Shown piece after piece: positions 26,878-34,257 of a stretch of DNA of 64,000 nucleotides. The notes below the pieces were generated by a model. It made no database searches. It worked only from the letters and a program-made list of their open reading frames with translations, and was not told the origin of the DNA. Source of the stretch: Lachnoclostridium sp. An131 (GTDB lineage: Bacteria > Bacillota > Clostridia > Lachnospirales > Lachnospiraceae); the NCBI RefSeq assembly GCF_002160825.1, contig NZ_NFLI01000006.1, positions 1-64,000 on the forward strand. The letters run 5' to 3'. A program made the position numbers and the translations under genes. Positions within the stretch are counted from its first letter, which is position 1. The number at the start of each line of letters is the position of its first letter.

Positions 26878-26999
26878 TCTTTTATTCTCCCCTTATTTCA
26901 CTCTTGTTCCTTCTATTTGCTTTTTCTGACAGCAGTACCGCTGCTCTTTTTCCCAGTCTGTCCATGTCAAATCTGCTGCCTCTCTCCTGTCCAGCCATA

Positions 27000-27737
27000 T
27001 CAGGGCTGCTGCCCTGTTTCTTCCGCCTCCCGGGCCCGCCTCACTGCATCCTCTGTCAGATCCCGGATCACCTCAGAGGCAATCAAAAGGCCCGCTACCG
27101 ACGGCACAAAGGCTGTGGAGCCCGGCGCATCCGTCTCCTCCAGGGGGCGGAGGGGCACCTCCTTTGAGTACACAACCTTCAGATGCTCGATCCCCCGTTT
27201 GCGAAGCTCCCGGCGCATCACCCGGGCCAGCGGACACACGGAGGTCTCATAAATATCAGCCGTTTCAAACAGAAATGGATTCAGCTTGTTTCCCGCTCCC
27301 ATACTGCTGATGATCGGCGTTCCCGCCTTCTGCGCCTCCTCAGCCAGAGAAAGCTTTGCCGTCACGGTATCTACCGCATCCACCACATAAGAATAGGAAG
27401 AAAAATCAAACTCGTCTTTCGTCTCTGGCAGATAAAAGCAGTTATGTGTCTCTACCCGAGCCTCCGGATTGATATCCAGAATCCGCTCCCGCATGACCTC
27501 TGTCTTATACCGCCCGATACTGCTGTGCAGTGCGATAATCTGACGGTTCAGATTGGACAGGCAGACCTTATCCCTGTCAATCAAATCCAGGGAGCCCACG
27601 CCGCTTCGCGCCAGCGCCTCCGCCACGTACCCGCCTACGCCGCCGATGCCGAAGACCGCCACCCTGGCTCCTTTTAATAGCTCCATGGCTTCTCTTCCCA
27701 GAAGAAGCTCTGTTCTTGAAAACTGTTCTGCCGTCAT
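27000..27737 (-). CDS. tcdA: tRNA threonylcarbamoyladenosine dehydratase (ThiF/E1-like)
   Basis: TcdA (CsdL/YgdL) uses ATP to cyclise t6A37 in tRNA to the hydantoin ct6A. The 245-residue protein has the E1-like nucleotide fold: VFGIGGVGGYVAEALARSG (30-48), the LIDRDKVCLSNLNRQ motif with the ATP-contacting Asn and Arg, VVDAVDTVTAK, and a conserved ISSMGAGNKLNP block. It is the first gene behind the cobalamin riboswitch terminator, which puts a tRNA-modification gene at the head of the cobalamin operon. GAGAGG precedes the ATG at 27737. Other ThiF-like activators are possible, but the overall sequence fits TcdA. Confidence 0.88.
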   Translation of the reverse strand: MTAEQFSRTELLLGREAMELLKGARVAVFGIGGVGGYVAEALARSGVGSLDLIDRDKVCLSNLNRQIIALHSSIGRYKTEVMRERILDINPEARVETHNCFYLPETKDEFDFSSYSYVVDAVDTVTAKLSLAEEAQKAGTPIISSMGAGNKLNPFLFETADIYETSVCPLARVMRRELRKRGIEHLKVVYSKEVPLRPLEETDAPGSTAFVPSVAGLLIASEVIRDLTEDAVRRAREAEETGQQP

Positions 27738-27847
27738 AGAAACCTCTCAAACTATGAATTCTGGATTTTCTCCGCTATCCGCCGAGATATCAGGACAGCT
27801 CACAGCATACGCCGTTCGCTGTCTGCCGCCCGTCAAGCGTATCGCGT

Positions 27848-27876
27848 AAAAAAGGGATCTGTACAAGACAGATCCC
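27848..27876 (-). terminator. riboswitch-controlled intrinsic terminator
   Basis: On the minus strand a perfect 9-bp stem (GGGATCTGT / ACAGATCCC, plus positions 27868-27876 and 27854-27862) with a 5-base loop is followed by six U's. It lies between the cobalamin riboswitch and tcdA and is the expected off-switch of the operon when cobalamin is bound. Confidence 0.9.
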
Positions 27877-27899
27877 TCCTTGATCATCATTCTCTCGGA

Positions 27900-28153
27900 A
27901 CCGCTTTTCTCGGAAGCCTGTCCAGCCGCTGCAAAAGAGCAGGTTTCCTGGCTCGCAGCTTCCGGCGCTTTCCTCCGCTTTTTTCTCCTGCGGACTTCAA
28001 ACCTCCACGCCTTATTTGCCCGCCTTCTCACGTAATCCACGCAATGGCCATCGGGCAAATTCTTCTGCATACAGTGACCGGATCGCTCAGGCGTCTCACC
28101 TGATTCCCTCTTCCGCGCCCACGGGCGCGCACTCTCTCACCTGATTTTATCAT
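27900..28153 (-). promoter_or_regulatory. cobalamin (adenosylcobalamin-class) riboswitch
   Basis: Read on the minus strand, the leader contains GGGAATCAGGTGAGACGCC followed by CGGTCACTGTATGC, the conserved core of the B12 riboswitch. Further on comes the B12 box GAGCCAGGAAACCTGC (27939-27954). A CGGAAGC/GCTTCCG pairing (27958-27964 with 27911-27917) encloses the box and may belong to the switch. The terminator at 27848-27876 follows. Known members of this class shut off transcription when bound to cobalamin, so the operon should be derepressed when cobalamin is scarce. Exact ends are approximate. Confidence 0.93.
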
Positions 28154-28173
28154 TATTTTTAATTCTGCATTTT

Positions 28174-28202
28174 AGTTTAGCACACGGGCAGGCTTTCGTC
28201 AA
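28174..28202 (-). promoter_or_regulatory. sigma-A-type promoter of the cobalamin operon
   Basis: On the minus strand TTGACG (28197-28202) and TAAACT (28174-28179) are separated by exactly 17 bases, just upstream of the riboswitch. The predicted transcript start is near 28167, a few bases before the aptamer. Confidence 0.75.
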
Positions 28203-28280
28203 ATATTCCCGGTCTCTTTTTAGCACCAGTGTACACGAAACAATACGCTCCTGCAAAGCCGCCTGCTTTCTGAGTTATCC

Positions 28281-30053
28281 TCAGCCCTTTTCTTCCTTCT
28301 CCGGCATCACGACCTGAATGTGCACATCCTTCAGCTGCTGGGGATCTACCTCAGCCGGAGCGCCCATCATCACATCCTGGGCCGTCTTGTTCATCGGGAA
28401 CGGGATGATCTCACGGATGCTCTCCTCACCTGCAATCAGCATCACCATGCGGTCTACACCCGGAGCGATACCTGCGTGAGGCGGAGCGCCGTAGCAGAAT
28501 GCGTTATACATAGCCGGGAATTTTGCCTTCACATCGTCCTCACCAAGGCCGACCAGCTCGAAGGCCTTCACCATAATCTCCGGATCGTGGTTCCGGACAG
28601 CGCCGGAGGACAGCTCCACACCGTTGCAGACCAGATCATACTGGTAAGCGTAGATATCAAGCGGATCCTTTTCCTCCAGATCCTTCATTCCTCCCTGAGG
28701 CATGGAAAACGGATTATGGCAGAATTCCAGTTCGCCGGATTCCTCTCCAATCTCATACATCGGGAAATCTACGATCCAGCAGAATTCATAGCACTCCTTA
28801 TTCATATGGCCTTCCACTGTATTGCCGAGAATCTTGCGGATCACACCTGCGGTCTTCTGAGCCGCCAGCTTCTTTCCTGCAGCCAGGCCCACGAAATCGC
28901 CAGGCTTCAGGGACAGCGCCTCGACAACAGCCTCCTTCCGGTCTGCCAGGAACTTGGAAATACCGCCTACCAGCTCGCCGTTCTCATCAAGACGGAACCA
29001 GTAAGCCTTGTTTCCAGTCTGCACCTCCACATCGGCGCAGATCTTGTCAATCACCTTGCGGGTAGCCTTGAAATCGCTGAACACCACAGCCTTGACGGTC
29101 TGTCCCTCAAAGGGCCCGAAGCCGCAGCCTTCCATGCAGGCAGTCGCATCCTGCACTGTCAGATCGATTCTCAGATCCGGCTTGTCCGAACCATAAATCT
29201 CCATGGCGTCGTGATAGGAAATACGCTGAAAGGGAGCACTGGAAGCTGTCTTATAGACGCCGTATTTTGCGAAAATAGGCGGCAGCACATCCTCAAGGAC
29301 GGCAAACACATCATCCTGGCTCGCGAAAGCCATCTCCATATCCAGCTGATAGAATTCTCCCGGAGAACGGTCTGCTCTCGCATCCTCGTCACGGAAGCAG
29401 GGAGCAATCTGGAAATAGCGGTCAAAGCCGGAGGTCATCAGAAGCTGCTTAAACTGCTGGGGAGCCTGAGGCAGGGCATAAAATTTGCCCGGATGATTTC
29501 TGGATGGAACCAGATAATCTCTTGCCCCTTCCGGAGAAGAGCAGGTCAGTATCGGCGTCGTGATCTCCAGAAAGCCGTGCTCTGTCATGCTCTTTCGAAG
29601 CTCCGCCACCACATTACAGCGCAGAATAATGCGGTCCTTCACTGCCGGATTGCGCAGATCCAGATACCGGTATTTTAATCTTGTATTCTCATCCGCTTCC
29701 TTGGAACGGTTGATCTCAAAGGGAAGCTCGTTGTAGCGGCAGCGGCCCAGCACCTGAATATCTGTGGGCACTACCTCAATCTCTCCGGTAGGCAGATTCG
29801 GATTTTTGCTGGAACGCTCGCGCACCACGCCGGTAATGGACAGCGTGGATTCTGTATTGACGCCGGACAGCCGCGCCATCATCTCCTCCGTCTCGATCAC
29901 GGCCTGAGTGGTTCCGTAAAAATCGCGCAGAATCAAAAAGCCCAGATTCTTGCTGACCTTACGCATATTTTCATACCAGCCCACAAGGGTTACGGTTTTT
30001 CCTGCATCGGAAAGCCGCAGCTCATTGCAGGTGTGTGTTCTTGACTGAAACAT
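28281..30053 (-). CDS. aspS: aspartyl-tRNA synthetase
   Basis: A class II aminoacyl-tRNA synthetase charging tRNA-Asp (possibly also tRNA-Asn in organisms using the amidotransferase route). From the ATG at 30053, preceded by an AGGAGGAG, it is 590 residues, the bacterial-type length. An N-terminal OB-fold anticodon domain carries VTLVGWYENMRKVSKNLGF. The class II motifs include FLEITTPILTCSSPEGARDY, FRDEDARADRSPGEFYQLD and a C-terminal GIAPGVDRMVMLIAG. A large GAD-type insertion, typical of bacterial AspRS, lies in the middle. It is the last gene of the apt-rel-hisS run, 140 bases after hisS, with two hairpins in the gap. Confidence 0.96.
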   Translation of the reverse strand: MFQSRTHTCNELRLSDAGKTVTLVGWYENMRKVSKNLGFLILRDFYGTTQAVIETEEMMARLSGVNTESTLSITGVVRERSSKNPNLPTGEIEVVPTDIQVLGRCRYNELPFEINRSKEADENTRLKYRYLDLRNPAVKDRIILRCNVVAELRKSMTEHGFLEITTPILTCSSPEGARDYLVPSRNHPGKFYALPQAPQQFKQLLMTSGFDRYFQIAPCFRDEDARADRSPGEFYQLDMEMAFASQDDVFAVLEDVLPPIFAKYGVYKTASSAPFQRISYHDAMEIYGSDKPDLRIDLTVQDATACMEGCGFGPFEGQTVKAVVFSDFKATRKVIDKICADVEVQTGNKAYWFRLDENGELVGGISKFLADRKEAVVEALSLKPGDFVGLAAGKKLAAQKTAGVIRKILGNTVEGHMNKECYEFCWIVDFPMYEIGEESGELEFCHNPFSMPQGGMKDLEEKDPLDIYAYQYDLVCNGVELSSGAVRNHDPEIMVKAFELVGLGEDDVKAKFPAMYNAFCYGAPPHAGIAPGVDRMVMLIAGEESIREIIPFPMNKTAQDVMMGAPAEVDPQQLKDVHIQVVMPEKEEKG

Positions 30054-30093
30054 TTCTTTTCTCCTCCTAGATATCTCTGACAGGACCTTCCAG

Positions 30094-30150
30094 GCGGGAG
30101 TGACAGCTCCCACCTGCAGGCGGCGCCTTTACCCGCCGCACATCCTGCAG
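30094..30150 (-). other. two adjacent hairpins in the hisS-aspS gap
   Basis: CTGCAGG/CCTGCAG (30114-30120 with 30144-30150) encloses GCGGCG/CGCCGC (30120-30125 with 30134-30139). Next to it GGGAG/CTCCC (30096-30100 with 30107-30111) forms a second stem. No U-run follows and I see no T-box antiterminator consensus, so they could be RNA-processing or translation-modulating structures. Confidence 0.4.
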
Positions 30151-30193
30151 TCCTTCAATTTTCTCGATTTTTCACTGATGGAACCAGGCCGTC

Positions 30194-31435
30194 TCAAAAC
30201 AGGGCCGGCAGCTCGCTTAAAGCGACCTCCGTCTGCTCGCCTGTCGCCATATCCTTTACATTGGCCGCGCCCTTTGAAAGCTCGTCTGCACCGATGATGA
30301 CTACCTTCTTTGCGCCGATTTTGTTGGCGTATTTCATCTGAGCTTTTACGCTGCGGTCCATATAGTCCGTCTCCACAATCAGGCCATGGCCTCTGATCTC
30401 ATTGACCAGCTTATAAGCCTTCGCCTTCGCTTCCTCACCCAGGATTCCCACGTAGAGATCCGGCGTATCCATAGCAGGCAGCTCCACGCCCTCCTTCTCC
30501 AGAAAATAGAGAATTCTCTCGATTCCCATGCCGAAGCCTACAGAAGGAATATCGTGCTTTTCATCAATCTCGTGAATGAGACCGTCGTAGCGTCCGCCTC
30601 CGCAGAGGGTAAAGCCCTCGGAATTCACGAACTCAAACACCGTCTTTGTATAATAATCCAGGCCGCGCACAATGCCTGTATCCACCTCAAAGGGTATCTC
30701 CAGCTCTGTCAGAAGCTTCTGAAGCTCCTCAAAATGCGTCCGGCACTCCTCGTCCAGATAGTCAATGGTCCGGGGCGCATCCTTGATAATCTCCTTGCAC
30801 TCAGGCACCTTGCAGTCGATGACACGCATGGGATTCTTCTGCATTCTTTCCCGGCAGGTGGGACATAAGCTCTCTTCATGCTTTCTCAGATAGGAAAGCA
30901 GCGCTTCATTGTAATCCTTCTTACAGTTCGGACAGCCGATGCTGTTGATATGAAGTCTGACATCCTTCAGGCCCAGCTTCCGGATAAGGGCGGCTGCCAG
31001 TGAAATCACCTCCACCTCAGCCAGAGGGCTTTTGGAACCCACAAACTCCACGCCGAACTGGTGATGCTGGCGGAGACGCCCGCTCTGGGGCTTCTCATAA
31101 CGGAAAGCCTGCGTCACATAGTACAGCTTTGTGGGGGCCGGATTGGCATACATATTATGCTCCAGATAAGCACGCATGGTTCCCGCCGTCCCCTCCGGCT
31201 TCAGGGTAATGCTCCGATCCCCTTTATCCTTGAAGGTATACATCTCCTTCTGAACCACGTCGGTCGTCTCTCCGACACCGCGCTGAAACAGCACGGTATG
31301 CTCGAACATCGGCGTGATAATCTCTGTCATATTATAGGTGCGGGCCAGCTCTCTTGCCTGGCGCTCCACCCATGCGCGTCTGTGCATACGCTCGCCGTAC
31401 CAGTCTTCCACTCCTCTTGGCGCTTGTGTAATCAT
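30194..31435 (-). CDS. hisS: histidyl-tRNA synthetase
   Basis: A class II synthetase charging tRNA-His. From the ATG at 31435, with GAGGAGG upstream, it is 413 residues. It has motif 1 ([14 protein letters not shown]), motif 2 ([20 protein letters not shown]), the histidine-specific [13 protein letters not shown] and CGGGRYDGL, motif 3 ([11 protein letters not shown]) and the C-terminal anticodon domain ([16 protein letters not shown]). It also holds two CPxC-like cysteine pairs around 195-230 (CPNCKK; CPTCRE), seen in some clostridial HisRS. The start overlaps the HD-GYP gene's stop as ATGA (31432-31435). Confidence 0.96.
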   Translation of the reverse strand: MITQAPRGVEDWYGERMHRRAWVERQARELARTYNMTEIITPMFEHTVLFQRGVGETTDVVQKEMYTFKDKGDRSITLKPEGTAGTMRAYLEHNMYANPAPTKLYYVTQAFRYEKPQSGRLRQHHQFGVEFVGSKSPLAEVEVISLAAALIRKLGLKDVRLHINSIGCPNCKKDYNEALLSYLRKHEESLCPTCRERMQKNPMRVIDCKVPECKEIIKDAPRTIDYLDEECRTHFEELQKLLTELEIPFEVDTGIVRGLDYYTKTVFEFVNSEGFTLCGGGRYDGLIHEIDEKHDIPSVGFGMGIERILYFLEKEGVELPAMDTPDLYVGILGEEAKAKAYKLVNEIRGHGLIVETDYMDRSVKAQMKYANKIGAKKVVIIGADELSKGAANVKDMATGEQTEVALSELPALF

Positions 31436-32049
31436 AACTCTTCCTCCTCTGTAATCCGGACCTTGATATGAGGAATCTCCCATTTATTCTGGAGCGCTTC
31501 CTCGTGAATGGTTCTCTGAAAGGCCAGAAATACTTTCATATCAAAATTTTTTACCTCTTCAATCATCAGCTCTACAGCCGTCTCCGGATCGAAGGCCTTC
31601 CTGTAGGGACGATCCGAAGTCAATGCCGCATATACGTCACAGACCCTTAAAATCCGGGCTCCCAGCGGGATCTGTGCCCCGGCCAGATTTTCCGGATAGC
31701 CCGAGCCGTCGTAGTTTTCATGGTGGTATAAAATGCTCTCTACGACAAAATCGGAATAGTCATGGCGCATCAGCAGCTCATAGCCGAGCCTCGGATGCAT
31801 CCGGATGTACTTCATCTCCTCTATCTTCAGCGTATCCTCATGACGGCCATACAGATAAGCCGACACCCGGAGCTTTCCGATATCGTGTACCATGCCGGCC
31901 ACCGCCAGCTCATGGCACTGAACCTCATACAGTCCCAGGCTCTTCGCCACATAATAGGCCAGATTGCTGACCCGGATGCCATGATTGATTTCTTCGGTGA
32001 TATCCTCCTCGAAAAAGGAGAGGGGCGTCACTTCCGTCACTTCATTCAT
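31432..32049 (-). CDS. stand-alone HD-GYP domain protein
   Basis: A 205-residue single-domain protein with every HD-GYP hallmark: the first histidine in [20 protein letters not shown], the HD pair in GMVHDIGKL, a later histidine in [11 protein letters not shown], and [11 protein letters not shown] followed by [20 protein letters not shown] proteins hydrolyse cyclic di-GMP or related dinucleotides to linear forms. There is no sensor, receiver or membrane domain, so its control is not evident. It is translationally coupled to hisS and follows hemZ by eight bases. The biological link to its neighbours is unknown. Confidence 0.88.
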   Translation of the reverse strand: MNEVTEVTPLSFFEEDITEEINHGIRVSNLAYYVAKSLGLYEVQCHELAVAGMVHDIGKLRVSAYLYGRHEDTLKIEEMKYIRMHPRLGYELLMRHDYSDFVVESILYHHENYDGSGYPENLAGAQIPLGARILRVCDVYAALTSDRPYRKAFDPETAVELMIEEVKNFDMKVFLAFQRTIHEEALQNKWEIPHIKVRITEEEEL

Positions 32050-32057
32050 CCCTGCCT

Positions 32058-33527
32058 TTAACCTTGCGTCAACAGACCATGAGCCTCCATAAAGCTTCGC
32101 TTCCTTTCAATCATCTCGTCAATCCGCCCTATGTACTGCGTCACATCCTTTACGTTTTCCACGCGCTCGATATGATCTGCGGCAAAGACGAACTTGGAAG
32201 AAGCGCCTGCTCCCGCGGCCAGAATCGTCTGTTTTTCTTCCATTATCAGTATATTGTAAATCCCTGCTTTGCGGGCCTTTGCATAGCCCACATTTTCAAA
32301 ATTGCCGGCCATATTTTTCTGCCGGTACAGATAATAGGGATAAGCTCCCTGCTCCACACAGTACTGGTAAGTGAGATCCATGATCTCCTGGCTGTTCTGA
32401 AAGCCCATCTCCTCATAGGTGTCACGGAACAGCTTCAGCCTTGCAGCCCGCTTGACTGCCAGAGAGTGAACCGTGATGCTGTCCGGATCGAGAAGCCGCA
32501 GCTCTTCCATCGTATGGCGGACGTCCTCAATCCCTTCTCCGGGCAGCCCGACAATCAAGTCCATATTGATATTATCGAACCCGGCCTCCCGGGCCATATG
32601 AAACGCTTCCTTTATCTGATCTGCCGTATGCTTTCTTCCTATCAGATCCAGGGTTTTCTGGTTCATCGTCTGAGGATTGATCGAGATCCTTGTCACCTCA
32701 TGCTCCTTCAGGACGCGGAACTTCTCCGGACTCACGCTGTCCGGGCGTCCGGCCTCTACCGTCAGCTCCTTCAGATCCGAAAAATCAAAATTTTCTTCTA
32801 TGCAGGACAAAAGCCTGTCAAGCTGAGAAGCGTTCAGCGTCGTAGGAGTCCCTCCTCCCACGTACACAGTATTCAGCCTTCTGCCGGCGCAGGCCTTCCC
32901 GATAAATTCCAGCTCCTTAAAAAGAGCATCCAGATAATCCTCGACCCGCTTTTCCCAGAGCTTAATCGGAGAAGAAGAAAAAGAGCAGTAAAGGCAGATA
33001 CTCGGGCAGAAGGGAATTCCCACATAAAGGCTGTAGCCATTTTCATAGTCAAGGCCGTCAAGAACCTCTCTCTCCCGGTTTGCGATGGAGATAGCCAGAG
33101 CCGCCTTCTCCTTGCTGCAGTCATAGGTCTCCCACATATACCGGGCAATCTCCAGATTAGAATGGCCTTCCTCCAACATAGCCATGGGAATCTTCACCGG
33201 ACGGATTCCGGTCAGCGTGCCCCAGGGCAGCCTCCTGCCCGTAAACGCGCAGAGCTTTTCGTAGAGAAGCCTTTTCATCTGGTTTTTTACCGCCTTCCGA
33301 TCTGGATCTTCCACGAAGACACAGCCCTCCTGACGGCATTCCCCGTTCTCCAGAATCCGAAAAAGAATCTCTTTTTCATTCACTGCCGCTTCCATTTTCA
33401 GCGGCGTATCCTCCGTAAAGCTTTCTTTTGCCCGGACCTGGACCTCCACGCCCGGATAAAAGGCCTGAATCAGAGAATGAATATCATAGGCAAAGCTTTC
33501 GTCATTGATCTTTACTTCTATCATCAT
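32058..33527 (-). CDS. hemZ: oxygen-independent coproporphyrinogen III dehydrogenase-like radical SAM protein HemZ
   Basis: A 489-residue radical SAM protein of the HemZ branch of the HemN family. The cluster-binding cysteines lie in GIPFCPSICLYC (Cys174, Cys178, Cys181); YVGGGTPTTL and NINMDLIVGLPGE are further HemN-type blocks. The long N-terminal region of about 165 residues (including RLPWGTLTGIRPVKIP) is HemZ-specific. Known HemZ proteins oxidise coproporphyrinogen III under anoxia, but many clostridial homologues sit in genomes without a full haem pathway and may do other chemistry. No strong ribosome binding site is visible; two ATGs (33527, 33524) compete. Confidence 0.87.
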   Translation of the reverse strand: MMIEVKINDESFAYDIHSLIQAFYPGVEVQVRAKESFTEDTPLKMEAAVNEKEILFRILENGECRQEGCVFVEDPDRKAVKNQMKRLLYEKLCAFTGRRLPWGTLTGIRPVKIPMAMLEEGHSNLEIARYMWETYDCSKEKAALAISIANREREVLDGLDYENGYSLYVGIPFCPSICLYCSFSSSPIKLWEKRVEDYLDALFKELEFIGKACAGRRLNTVYVGGGTPTTLNASQLDRLLSCIEENFDFSDLKELTVEAGRPDSVSPEKFRVLKEHEVTRISINPQTMNQKTLDLIGRKHTADQIKEAFHMAREAGFDNINMDLIVGLPGEGIEDVRHTMEELRLLDPDSITVHSLAVKRAARLKLFRDTYEEMGFQNSQEIMDLTYQYCVEQGAYPYYLYRQKNMAGNFENVGYAKARKAGIYNILIMEEKQTILAAGAGASSKFVFAADHIERVENVKDVTQYIGRIDEMIERKRSFMEAHGLLTQG

Positions 33528-33530
33528 ATA

Positions 33531-34163
33531 TCAAAAATCCCCGAGAAATGGATTGTACCTGCGTTCAGCGCCTACCGTCGTCTCATCCTGATGCCCCGGA
33601 TAAACTGCCGTCTCATCTGGCAGAGGCATCAGCTTCTCCCAGATAGAACGCGTCAGAGTTCCCATGCTTCCTCCCGGAAAATCTGTCCGTCCTACCGAAC
33701 CGCAGAACAGCGTGTCACCGGAAAACAGCACTCCTGCCTCCCGGCTGTAATAACAGCAGCCTCCCGGCGTATGCCCCGGAGTAAACAGCACGCGGAATTT
33801 CATACCGGCCACGGTGAGCTCCTGCTCATCACAGGTCCAGACGTCCGCCTTCAGTGACAACGGCTTTCCAAAAAGCATCGCAGACAGATTCTGGTTCGGA
33901 TCCGCAAGCAGCTCCTCCTCTGCCTTGCAGGCATAGACCGGAATTCCGGTTTTCTCCCGAAGCTCCGGCACAGCCATGATATGATCTCCGTGACCGTGTG
34001 TCAGAAGGACAGCCGCAAGCGTCAGCCCTTCCTCTGCGGCTTTTTTAAGAATTCTGTCTGCCCGATCCGCCGGATCTATGACAATCGCCTCTTTCGTCTC
34101 TTCATTTATCACAAAATAGCAGTTGGTCGCCACAGCGCCCAGCACCATGCTCTCGATCTTCAC
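33531..34163 (-). CDS. MBL-fold metallo-hydrolase (glyoxalase II-like)
   Basis: A 210-residue cytoplasmic hydrolase with the zinc motif LLTHGHGDHIMAVPEL (HxHxDH), a distal histidine in FTPGHTPGGCCYY, the bridging aspartate in LFSGDTLFCGSVGRTDFPGG and a final YPGHQDETT. I use the GTG at 34163 because AGGAGG at 34173-34178 is nine bases upstream and the protein then opens KIESMVLGAVATNCYF, as in relatives. It falls in the hydroxyacylglutathione-hydrolase-like group seen downstream of rel in many Firmicutes. The substrate is not known. Confidence 0.88.
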   Translation of the reverse strand: MKIESMVLGAVATNCYFVINEETKEAIVIDPADRADRILKKAAEEGLTLAAVLLTHGHGDHIMAVPELREKTGIPVYACKAEEELLADPNQNLSAMLFGKPLSLKADVWTCDEQELTVAGMKFRVLFTPGHTPGGCCYYSREAGVLFSGDTLFCGSVGRTDFPGGSMGTLTRSIWEKLMPLPDETAVYPGHQDETTVGAERRYNPFLGDF

Positions 34164-34257
34164 AGCATTTATCCTCCTGTCTGCGGGCACATCTGCCGTC
34201 CCCGGCAGATGTCCCTTGCAGACTTCCATATCTTCTTTTCCGTCAAATCCAGCCAGA

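Noticed and set aside
28203-28280. Intrinsic terminator after aspS
   Set aside because: Only a weak short stem is seen and no U-run follows, so I do not call a terminator between aspS and the cobalamin promoter.
30060-30193. T-box riboswitch before aspS
   Set aside because: Hairpins are present but the conserved T-box sequence, specifier loop and terminator U-run are absent, and the gene is within an operon.
32064-33857. A 597-codon plus-strand frame opposite hemZ and the MBL-fold hydrolase
   Set aside because: It spans two clear minus-strand genes and shows no family motif; long antisense frames are common in GC-rich codon usage.
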